DNA of 22,701 bases from an uncultured Porphyromonadaceae bacterium (lineage in GTDB: Bacteria > Bacteroidota > Bacteroidia > Bacteroidales > Muribaculaceae). The position numbers were made by a program, and so were the translations under genes. The notes beneath the pieces are model-generated. The model ran no database searches. It was not told the origin of the DNA and worked only from the letters and a program-made list of their open reading frames with translations. The stretch covers positions 1-22,701 of the forward strand of contig URII01000044.1 of the NCBI GenBank assembly GCA_900547825.1, written 5' to 3'. Numbering within the stretch: position 1 is the stretch's first letter; each line of letters begins with the position of its first letter. This document shows, in pieces, positions 8,226-14,443 of this stretch.

Positions 8226-8260
8226 CAACGCAAAAGAGAGCTGAGTGCAGCTCGTAGCAA

Positions 8261-8333
8261 GGCGATTTAGTGTAGTGGCCTAGCACGCCACCCTCTCACG
8301 GTGGAGACCCGGGTTCGATTCCCGGATTCGCTA
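8261..8333 (+). tRNA. tRNA-Glu (anticodon CUC)
   Basis: A 73-base cloverleaf. The anticodon stem is CCACC/GGTGG with loop CTCTCAC and anticodon CTC at 8295-8297, reading GAG. The T arm is CCGGG-TTCGATT-CCCGG, and the D arm GTGT/GCAC. The acceptor GGCGATT pairs with ATTCGCT with a G-T pair at 1-72 and one T-T mismatch at 6-67. CCA is not encoded, so it must be added after transcription. It has its own promoter and terminator. Confidence 0.95.
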
Positions 8334-8344
8334 CACGCCCAAAA

Positions 8345-8375
8345 CCCCTTTGATCATCCCAATCAGAGGGGCTTT
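8345..8375 (+). terminator. terminator of tRNA-Glu
   Basis: CCCCTTTGAT (8345-8354) pairs with ATCAGAGGGG (8362-8371), 10 pairs with one G-T, a 7-base loop, followed by CTTTT. It sits 11 bp after the tRNA. Confidence 0.8.
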
Positions 8376-8378
8376 TAC

Positions 8379-8422
8379 ATTTCCGCTATACAAACCGACC
8401 TGATGATGGCATAGTCGGAAAT
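8379..8422 (+). repeat. imperfect inverted repeat between tRNA-Glu and the TIR gene
   Basis: ATTTCCGCTAT (8379-8389) and ATAGTCGGAAAT (8411-8422) pair over 11 bases with one bulged base around a 21-base loop. A second, perfect 7-bp hairpin AAGGCTG/CAGCCTT follows at 8427-8444, just before the TTG used as start of the next ORF. Their role is unknown; they may mark the edge of inserted DNA or control translation. Confidence 0.45.
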
Positions 8423-8447
8423 TTCTAAGGCTGCCAGCAGCCTTATA

Positions 8448-8960
8448 TTGAATAAATTATACCCTAAAGGCTCTTCTAAAAAAGCTAAATCCTTATCTTA
8501 TGGTGATTTCAAAAATTCTGATAAAATATTTATTGTACACGGAAGAGATAATGGAATAAAAGAAACCGTAGCTCGTTTTATTGAAAAATTAGAGCTGCAA
8601 CCAATTATACTTCACGAACAACCGAATGGTGGTAAAACTATTATTGAAAAATTTGAAGAATATTCAGATGTTGGATTTGCAATAATTCTAATGACTCCTG
8701 ACGATAAGGGGTGTCTTGATGGAGAAGATTGTACAATAAAATGTAGGGCACGTCAAAATGTAATATTTGAGCATGGATATTTTATTGGTAAGTTGGGTCG
8801 TAAAAGAGTTGTGGCATTGGTAAAGGGAGATTTAGAATTGCCCTCAGATATTAGTGGAGTGCTTTATCTAATGGTGAACAATAGTGATAATTGGAAGTTT
8901 GTTTTGGCTAAAGAAATTAAGAGTGCGGGATATAGTATTGACCTGAATAAGGTGCTGTAA
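8448..8960 (+). CDS. TIR-like (CAP12/Pycsar-effector type) domain protein, possibly 5'-truncated
   Basis: 170 residues from a TTG at 8448; the open frame begins at 8415 after a TAG and has no ATG before the domain. The domain starts at KIFIVHGRDNGIKE (26-39), continues LQPIILHEQPNGGKTIIEKFEEYSDVGFAIILMTPDDKG, then ARQNVIFEHGYFIGKLGR (101-118) and ends with SGVLY...LAKEIKSAGYSIDLN. This is the TIR-like family (COG4271/PF10137) of CBASS and Pycsar effectors. Glu108 in NVIFEHGYF aligns with the NAD-cleaving glutamate of the TIR-STING protein (NVVFEFGLF). Family members often carry 100 or more residues before the domain; only about 25 are present here, so the gene may be a 5'-deleted remnant. It is strongly AT-rich compared with mutAB, which suggests transfer. 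No cyclase gene is nearby. Confidence 0.8.
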   Translation: MNKLYPKGSSKKAKSLSYGDFKNSDKIFIVHGRDNGIKETVARFIEKLELQPIILHEQPNGGKTIIEKFEEYSDVGFAIILMTPDDKGCLDGEDCTIKCRARQNVIFEHGYFIGKLGRKRVVALVKGDLELPSDISGVLYLMVNNSDNWKFVLAKEIKSAGYSIDLNKVL

Positions 8961-8999
8961 TAAAACAAAAAATAACTTTTTGCAGGATATGTCAAAATA

Positions 9000-9025
9000 A
9001 AGGCCATGACTTATGCCACGGCCTT
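9000..9025. terminator. weak hairpin between two convergent genes
   Basis: AAGGCC (9000-9005) and GGCCTT (9020-9025), with two further pairs inside after a mismatch, lie between the TIR gene and the convergent membrane-protein gene. It could serve both strands. The stem is short and T-tracts are modest. Confidence 0.4.
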
Positions 9026-9045
9026 ATGTTTGGTGATTTTTAGAA

Positions 9046-9720
9046 TTATTCGGGGAATATTTCGGGATGTCGTTCTAAATACAGATCACGCAAGGATAAG
9101 GACAATACGAACAGAACATCGTCCAATGTGATCTCAAATTTTTGGGTCTCTCCATCTTTGACCTTCAACTCGATTGCCGGACTGTTGTAGATTTGATTTT
9201 TGATGTCGTTGAATCGGTCGTCCAATGAAGCCACCCGTAGCGCGGCAAAGCTGTAGATTTCTACATCCAAAGCGGTTTTAGGATTAAATTTTGCAACTTC
9301 ATCCAATAACCATTGACTGTTGGAGGATATAAATGCCTTGCATCCGAATATGCGTTCTACAATACGGCCATTGTCATTCAACATCTTCGGGCTGTTTTTC
9401 TGCGACAGCACGGGCATGTCATCGCTTAGTATGTTTTCTTTTCTTGAGGAGGTCACTTGAGGAAGTAACTTGACCAACAGATCAAGTTTTCCTTCAAGAC
9501 TTCCCAAGTGCTTTTCTGTGTTTGCGATATGTTCACTATGGTGGCTGATGTGTGAGGCATGGTCTTTGCATGGCAGATCCTTTATGCCGTCAACTTTATC
9601 GCGCATTCCTTTTATGGACGTTGCTATCCTCCATATAAGCATGCCCACACCTACGGCTATTATTGCTGCCGCAGCTATGTAGTTGCCGAGAAAAGTTTCT
9701 AAAGCTTTTGAAAAATCCAT
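9046..9720 (-). CDS. membrane-anchored hypothetical protein with coiled coil
   Basis: 224 residues. One transmembrane helix is visible at about residues 14-32 (YIAAAAIIAVGVGMLIWRI), with a short N-terminus and the bulk on the far side. A histidine-rich stretch (HASHISHHSEHI, about 54-65) leads into a heptad-like segment with NTEKHLGSLEGKLDLLVKLL. The C-terminal half (about 115-224) looks globular, with DVEIYSFAALRVASL and a final acidic helix. I do not recognise the family and assign no function. It converges on the TIR gene and lies in the same AT-richer stretch. A promoter candidate lies 124 bp upstream. Confidence 0.7.
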   Translation of the reverse strand: MDFSKALETFLGNYIAAAAIIAVGVGMLIWRIATSIKGMRDKVDGIKDLPCKDHASHISHHSEHIANTEKHLGSLEGKLDLLVKLLPQVTSSRKENILSDDMPVLSQKNSPKMLNDNGRIVERIFGCKAFISSNSQWLLDEVAKFNPKTALDVEIYSFAALRVASLDDRFNDIKNQIYNSPAIELKVKDGETQKFEITLDDVLFVLSLSLRDLYLERHPEIFPE

Positions 9721-9843
9721 AATGTCATCCGTGTGTCAGATTATATATTGCTCACCTGTTACCAATCTTTTATCTTAGAACGTATTTTACATATGGAAAC
9801 ACACGAAAGGGCCGTTAATAATTGTCAATCCTTGATAGTGTTG

Positions 9844-9874
9844 CAAATATACAACAAAAAATCGGGTTTTCAAT
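9844..9874 (-). promoter_or_regulatory. promoter candidate of the membrane-anchored hypothetical gene
   Basis: On the minus strand ATTG (9874-9871), a 19-bp spacer and TATATTTG (9851-9844). The -7 is a full match and the -33 has 3 of 4. The leader would be near 117 bases. Confidence 0.5.
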
Positions 9875-9890
9875 CAGCAAAGATGCGTTT

Positions 9891-10271
9891 TCACGAATTT
9901 ATGTGCATTCGGCTGAGGCGGGCAGTGAAATCGCGTTGCTGCTTGTACCAGTTTATTCCGGACTCTACTATTTCGGCCAGCTTTTGGGGATCTGTCTTGC
10001 CATTTACGGTTGAGCAGATCAGGCCTATGCAGTGATTCTCGTCCTGTCCCTTACTGTTGGTGTAGATGAACTGACGCCTGAAAATCTCGCGTTCCTCCTC
10101 GGTGGGATCTATATATTTGAATGTGGCGTGCATAAACTCCAATATGGTATGAGTGGGAGTGTGCATCAGCGTTGTGCGCCCTGCCATATCAGGTTTACCC
10201 GTATCGGTGGCGCCAATTTTCAACCAAACCCATTCGGGCAGCCTCAGTACATTAAGCTCTTCAAAATCCAT
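9891..10271 (-). CDS. small hypothetical protein
   Basis: 126 residues from the ATG at 10271. The frame is open further upstream to 10409, but the extra residues look like translated promoter sequence and the -7-like TATCTTTG lies at 10299-10292, so the downstream start is chosen. The protein begins MDFEELNVLRLPEWVWLKIG, has no signal peptide or membrane helix, and includes a helical acidic/basic middle (PTEEEREIFRRQFIY). I do not recognise the family. It is followed on the same strand by the membrane protein gene after a 170-bp gap that carries its own promoter candidate. Confidence 0.65.
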   Translation of the reverse strand: MDFEELNVLRLPEWVWLKIGATDTGKPDMAGRTTLMHTPTHTILEFMHATFKYIDPTEEEREIFRRQFIYTNSKGQDENHCIGLICSTVNGKTDPQKLAEIVESGINWYKQQRDFTARLSRMHINS

Positions 10272-10291
10272 AATAGTTTGTTTTTTTATGC

Positions 10292-10299
10292 CAAAGATA
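10292..10299 (-). promoter_or_regulatory. -7 element of the small hypothetical gene
   Basis: Minus strand TATCTTTG, a full -7 match 20 bases before the chosen ATG. No clear -33 TTTG is found at the expected distance. Confidence 0.4.
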
Positions 10300-10367
10300 G
10301 TATGTGGCCTGAGAAAGAATTTAGCCTTGTGAAGTGAAAAAATATAAACATAGTGTGGTAAAATTAA

Positions 10368-10399
10368 TTTGCAAGAATTATTAAGGTGTGTTATCTTTG
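10368..10399 (+). promoter_or_regulatory. promoter of the structured RNA region
   Basis: TTTG (10368-10371), a 20-bp spacer and TATCTTTG (10392-10399), a full consensus match on the plus strand. Predicted transcription start is near 10405, with no convincing ORF until 10703. Confidence 0.7.
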
Positions 10400-10405
10400 T
10401 AAGGC

Positions 10406-10652
10406 ACATTGATGTGTGCGGACATATTTAAATAAAAAGCGTTTCGTGCTTTATCCTTTAAAGGAAATCGCCAATTTCAAAACTACGAAGGACAGAAGCA
10501 GTCAACGGACGCTCATGCTTGTCTTGTATATCCACTCCCCGACAGGGGGTATCGATATCCGGTATGGCGTGGGAGTGGACTGTTTATTTCGTAGTTAGGC
10601 GTTTGGCGATGCCTCCTTTAAGATAGACAGGAACATCATTCCACGCTTTTTT
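10406..10652 (+). ncRNA. candidate structured RNA or long leader of the secreted-protein gene
   Basis: Within the 431-bp gap 10272-10702, several pairings nest. The outer arm has 10457-10465 with 10614-10622, ATCGCCAA (10467-10474) with TTGGCGAT (10603-10610), and AACTACGAA (10481-10489) with TTCGTAGTT (10588-10596). Inside are a hairpin GACAGAAGCA/TGCTTGTC (10491-10500 with 10516-10523) and a terminal stem TCCACTCCC/GGGAGTGGA (10531-10539 with 10571-10579). Six Ts follow at 10647-10652. A consensus promoter precedes it. The long rod with a large central opening recalls 6S RNA, but I cannot assign a family. CCACGC (10641-10646) could also pair with GCGTGG (10567-10572), competing with the terminal stem, so a regulatory leader of the 10703 gene is the alternative. 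Confidence 0.55.
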
Positions 10653-10702
10653 GTATCCAAATTAAAAGTCGAATCGGGAATGGAGGAGACACTATATTCT
10701 GT

Positions 10703-12436
10703 ATGGAAATGAATCGATTTAAGGCCATTAGTTTGTTGAGCTTTTGGTTCATCGTTTTTTTCAATCAATATTTCACTGTTTCAGCGGCTGAATATTCTTG
10801 GCCGGAGGATATTCCTACCCTAGATATTTATTTTGAGCAGGGAGATCGGTTTTTTATCGAGGGTTACATCAATTGGGGAAAAGAAACAAATTCCATTATG
10901 GAAAAATATGAAACGGGAGTGATCATATCTGACCCGTCAGGCTTTGAAACCGACCGTGAAGTGAAAGGTAAACTAAGTGATGGCCGGTGTCGTGTCTATG
11001 CCGAAGACCTCTTCCCTTCAACCATATATAAATTTACGCCATACATTATTATAGATGGAACAAAGTATGTTTCCAATTACAGCGCTACGCGAGATACTGG
11101 GCCATTAATGAGAGATCAGAATTCTCAGTGGAATGATTATTATCATACTCATACAACTATAACTGTACAGCAGGTGAAAGGGAATAAACATTTGCAAATT
11201 TGGGAAGGTAATGAATTTGTTGATGTTCCGGAAAGCGGTTACAAAATAGAAAATCTGGATCCACGTCCTTGGTTTGCAGGTTATTTTGGCGAACAGGATG
11301 GAATTAAGCGGAGATTTAGACTTTTCATAGGAGATAAATCAAAAATATATGATGAAATCCTTTATACAAAGATGATTAAGTTGGAACTGAAATGTGCCGA
11401 ATCACCTACGGGATTCCTGCTGACATCCGGTTATACGCCTGTCGATGTCGAGATAACAGGTTTGAAACTTCAGTCGGATCTTTTTGGAGAGCGAGTTGTA
11501 TACGGTAAAATCAGTGACAGTTATTGGTGCGGTGGCCTTACACCCGGTAAATCATATACGTTCCGGCTCTATGCCATTGTAAAATCAAAAGTTAATGGAC
11601 AAGAATATCTGTACCCGCTGCGAAAATATATATCGGTTGGAAACTATACCCAGGATATATCTTTCAAGACTTCGTCGATAACATTTGGTGAAGCAGATAC
11701 CAAAGGCGTGTCATCCTCATCGTCTATAATAACGGCTGCTACAAATATTGACGAGAGAGAGTCGGGAATAGGATTCCAATGGAAAAAATATGATGCGCCG
11801 TCATCCTTGAAACCATCCGAAGGAGCAGCCGCCATTCGTGACGGTAAGATTGAAGGTAAGCTTAAAAACCTTCAGGCTCAGTTTTACTATAATGTAAGAC
11901 CGTTCTATAAAGATCAATACGGAAACTATTACTTTGGAGAATGGATTACTTTCGATCCGAGTGATTTCAGTTATATGGAAGCTATCATACATACTTACGC
12001 ACCACAGGATATTACATCTGATAAGGCCACATTGACCGGATATGTGTTGGAAGGAAGTGATGATATAATAGAGCAGGGATTTGAATATGGCCCATCCGAC
12101 GGGACAAGAACAGTACGGCGTGTTCAATCTCCGCTTAAATCAGATAGAATAGTTGCTACAGGGCAAATTATGTCCGCTTCATTGAATGATCTTCAGCCTA
12201 ATACGGTATATGTTGTAAGAGCCTATGCAATTACCGCCGAGGGAGAATTTTTTGGAGAAGAACAATCGTTTAAAACTGACACCCCGGCAGAAATATCTGT
12301 GATAGACGGCAATGGGAATAATCCTGTGATTGTAGGTTATTATTCATTGACCGGTCAGAAACTTCAATATCCGCAAAAAGGTGTTAATATCGTGGTTTAT
12401 AGCAATGGCATCAGAAAGAAGATAATATTTAAATGA
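10703..12436 (+). CDS. secreted protein with fibronectin-type-III-like repeats
   Basis: 577 residues. The N-terminus MEMNRFKAISLLSFWFIVFF leads into a signal peptide ending around SAA (27-29). An ATG at 10709 is an equally good start. The body consists of several beta-sandwich units of the Fn3-like kind common in Bacteroidales exported proteins. The clearest is about 430-530, with ATLTGYVLEGSDDIIEQGFE and TVYVVRAYAITAEGEFFGEE. An earlier unit ends in LTPGKSYTFRLYAIV. The last 45 or so residues (GYYSLTGQKLQYPQKGVNIV to the end) resemble the C-terminal domain seen in many Bacteroidetes cell-surface or secreted proteins. No catalytic motif is visible. It lies directly behind the structured RNA and may share its promoter. 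A 15-bp hairpin ends it. Confidence 0.8.
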   Translation: MEMNRFKAISLLSFWFIVFFNQYFTVSAAEYSWPEDIPTLDIYFEQGDRFFIEGYINWGKETNSIMEKYETGVIISDPSGFETDREVKGKLSDGRCRVYAEDLFPSTIYKFTPYIIIDGTKYVSNYSATRDTGPLMRDQNSQWNDYYHTHTTITVQQVKGNKHLQIWEGNEFVDVPESGYKIENLDPRPWFAGYFGEQDGIKRRFRLFIGDKSKIYDEILYTKMIKLELKCAESPTGFLLTSGYTPVDVEITGLKLQSDLFGERVVYGKISDSYWCGGLTPGKSYTFRLYAIVKSKVNGQEYLYPLRKYISVGNYTQDISFKTSSITFGEADTKGVSSSSSIITAATNIDERESGIGFQWKKYDAPSSLKPSEGAAAIRDGKIEGKLKNLQAQFYYNVRPFYKDQYGNYYFGEWITFDPSDFSYMEAIIHTYAPQDITSDKATLTGYVLEGSDDIIEQGFEYGPSDGTRTVRRVQSPLKSDRIVATGQIMSASLNDLQPNTVYVVRAYAITAEGEFFGEEQSFKTDTPAEISVIDGNGNNPVIVGYYSLTGQKLQYPQKGVNIVVYSNGIRKKIIFK

Positions 12437-12470
12437 TATATAGCTAATTTTTAGGAGATTATATAGAGAT

Positions 12471-12505
12471 AGGACGGACAGAGGCCTCAAGCCTCTGTCC
12501 GTCCT
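12471..12505. terminator. bidirectional terminator hairpin
   Basis: AGGACGGACAGAGGC (12471-12485) pairs perfectly over 15 bases with GCCTCTGTCCGTCCT (12491-12505), loop CTCAA. It lies between the convergent secreted-protein gene and the DXS-like gene and can serve both. Confidence 0.85.
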
Positions 12506-12522
12506 GTTGTGTGGGAGGGCTG

Positions 12523-14265
12523 TCAGGCGAGGGCGGCGATCTGAGGGGGGGTGAGATTGTTGGCTTTGAGGATATCGGCCACTTTGAAGCGGTCGATGAA
12601 TTCCTTTTTAAGGCCGAGGCAGGTGACTTTTACGGGCGATGTGCCGAGATATGCGGCTACCTTTTGTCCGAAGCCGCCGTCGATGATCCCATCCTCTATG
12701 GTTATCACGTGGCGGTAGGCGCGCAGCGAGTCGAGGCATTCTCCATCAACACCCGAAAGTATACGGGGATTTATGACTGTGGGGTTAATGCCCGAAGCGT
12801 TCATTAGTTCAGCGGCTTCCAAGGCGGTGTGTAGGAATGGCCCGGCTGCGATGATGGCCACGCCGGAGCCGTCACGGATTACGTCGTAACGGGTGAAGTC
12901 AGTGTTAACTGGACGGTCAGTGTGGCGTACCGGGCCTCCCGGAGTGCGGATTACTACCGGTGTGGAGGTTTGTTTCACTGCCCAGTCGATCATGGCGACG
13001 TATTCCTCGGCCGTGGCGGGAGCGAGCATGAGTATGCCCGGAATGTTGGATACCATGGCTATGTCGAAGAATCCGAGGTGCGTTACATCGTTCATGCCGA
13101 ACATGCCGGTGAAAAACTCCACGAACACTGCCGGCATACGGTTGATGGCCACCTCCTGCGACAGTTGGTCGTAGGCGCGCTGGAGGAATGTGGCCACTAC
13201 TCCCATCACCGGACGGCAACCGGCTTTGGCAAGTCCGGCCGACATGGCCACGGCGTCCTGTTCGGCTATGCCGACATCAATAAACCGGTTCTTGGCTGCG
13301 GCCCGGCGTTCGGGTGTAAAACCGATGGAACCCGGAGTGCCGGCGTTGACCACCACTACACGCTTGTCATCGTGCATAAGTTCAAGCATCCGGTCGGCGA
13401 ATATGTCATCGTAACATTCGGCCGAGTCGGGTTGCAAGGGAGCGCCGCTTTTCAATTCGAACGGCCCGTGATAATGGAATTCCTCTTTGTGGGCTTCGGC
13501 CACCGGCAGGCCCATACCTTTCATGGTGTTGATGTGCACCACTACGGGGCCATCCGTGCCCTTTACTTCACGGAACGCGCGGATGAGCGACCGCATGTCG
13601 TTGCCTTCAGCCACATAGATATATTCATAGCCGAGAGCCCGGAATATGTTGTAGGGCGCCTGTCCGTTGGTTGCACGCAGCTCCGCGAGGTGCGGGTAGA
13701 GGGCGCCGTGGTTCTCGGCTATCGACATCTGGTTGTCGTTGAGGATCACTATGAAATTGGAGTGTAGGGTAGGGGCGAAGTTAAGGGCCTCAAGGGCTTC
13801 TCCGCCGCCCAATGACGCATCGCCTATGAACGCTATCACATTTTCTTTGCCACCTGTGAGATCGCGGGCTTTGGCAAGTCCTGTGGCGAGGGCTATGGAC
13901 GAAGAGGTATGACCCATCTCAAAAAGGTCGTATGGGCTTTCGGCGGGGCATGTGTAACCGGTGACATCGTTGTAATGGGCCGGATCGGTGAATGCCTCCA
14001 TACGTCCGGTTATCATCTTGTGTACATACGATTGATGTGATACGTCAAACACGATTTTGTCCTCCGGCGCGTCAAACACATAGTGGAGCGCTACCGTGGC
14101 TTCCACCACTCCGAGGTTGGGAGCCACATGGCCTCCCCGGACCGAAAGTTTTTTCAACAATGCCGCGCGGAGCTCTTGCGCCACGACATACAGCTCGTCA
14201 GGATCTAACTTTTTCAGATCCGAGGGCGATTTCAGAGTTTTGAGGTCGTAAGTCATAGTTGTCAA
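12523..14265 (-). CDS. DXS-like thiamine-diphosphate enzyme (divergent transketolase family)
   Basis: 580 residues, about 40 shorter than classical DXS. Thiamine-diphosphate elements are present: H46 in GGHVAPNLGVVE, GHTSSS (118-123), G148-D149...LNDNQMS with N176, and E335 in DVGIAEQDAVA. Residues that hold the phosphate of glyceraldehyde 3-phosphate in E. coli DXS appear to be missing: the DRAG arginine corresponds to F385 (FFTG) and the YPRG arginine to G443 (TPGG). The AEQH histidine is D337. THLG with H396 is kept. It therefore belongs to the divergent DXS-like subgroup of about 580 residues, and 1-deoxyxylulose-5-phosphate synthesis should not be assumed. A minus-strand TAATTTTG lies 15 bp upstream. 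The neighbours (secreted protein, catalase) give no pathway clue. Confidence 0.85.
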   Translation of the reverse strand: MTTMTYDLKTLKSPSDLKKLDPDELYVVAQELRAALLKKLSVRGGHVAPNLGVVEATVALHYVFDAPEDKIVFDVSHQSYVHKMITGRMEAFTDPAHYNDVTGYTCPAESPYDLFEMGHTSSSIALATGLAKARDLTGGKENVIAFIGDASLGGGEALEALNFAPTLHSNFIVILNDNQMSIAENHGALYPHLAELRATNGQAPYNIFRALGYEYIYVAEGNDMRSLIRAFREVKGTDGPVVVHINTMKGMGLPVAEAHKEEFHYHGPFELKSGAPLQPDSAECYDDIFADRMLELMHDDKRVVVVNAGTPGSIGFTPERRAAAKNRFIDVGIAEQDAVAMSAGLAKAGCRPVMGVVATFLQRAYDQLSQEVAINRMPAVFVEFFTGMFGMNDVTHLGFFDIAMVSNIPGILMLAPATAEEYVAMIDWAVKQTSTPVVIRTPGGPVRHTDRPVNTDFTRYDVIRDGSGVAIIAAGPFLHTALEAAELMNASGINPTVINPRILSGVDGECLDSLRAYRHVITIEDGIIDGGFGQKVAAYLGTSPVKVTCLGLKKEFIDRFKVADILKANNLTPPQIAALA

Positions 14266-14279
14266 TTTTTAGTTACTGA

Positions 14280-14287
14280 CAAAATTA
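14280..14287 (-). promoter_or_regulatory. -7 element of the DXS-like gene
   Basis: Minus strand TAATTTTG, 14 bp before the ATG at 14265. The -33 region is not recognisable at 19-20 bp. Confidence 0.4.
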
Positions 14288-14405
14288 TCTCTTTTCAATT
14301 CATTTCCGATAGTTCAGAATGTTAAAGTAGGTTTTATGGAGTGGGGAATGTTGAGTGGCGCCAGATGTGAAACCGTTGCTGAGACTGAACAATGTAATTC
14401 ATATG

Positions 14406-14429
14406 AATGTTCTGTATGACAGAATCATT
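14406..14429 (+). promoter_or_regulatory. palindrome in the catalase upstream region
   Basis: TTCTGT-ATG-ACAGAA (14410-14424) is a perfect 6-bp inverted repeat. It extends to about 10 bp per arm with one bulge (AATG on the left, TCATT on the right), ending 14 bp before the catalase ATG. It could be a redox-regulator operator or a leader hairpin. It does not match a site I can name with confidence. Confidence 0.35.
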
Positions 14430-14443
14430 TTAACTGTTATTAT

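Noticed and set aside
8261..8447. Integrated element using the tRNA-Glu 3' end as attachment site
   Set aside because: I found no second copy of the tRNA 3' end and no integrase gene in the window; the AT-rich content alone does not prove it.
8448..8960. TIR-STING (CBASS) effector
   Set aside because: The ORF ends with the normal TIR C-terminus and no STING domain follows; no CD-NTase is nearby.
10272..10409. N-terminal extension of the small hypothetical protein up to 10409
   Set aside because: The extra residues cover a -7 element and look like translated non-coding sequence; the ATG at 10271 fits the promoter.
10416..10598. A 60-codon plus-strand ORF in the structured RNA region
   Set aside because: It lies wholly inside the paired stems; the pairings explain the sequence better than coding does.
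10406..10652. Retron msr-msd RNA
   Set aside because: Long inverted repeats are present but no reverse transcriptase gene lies in the window.
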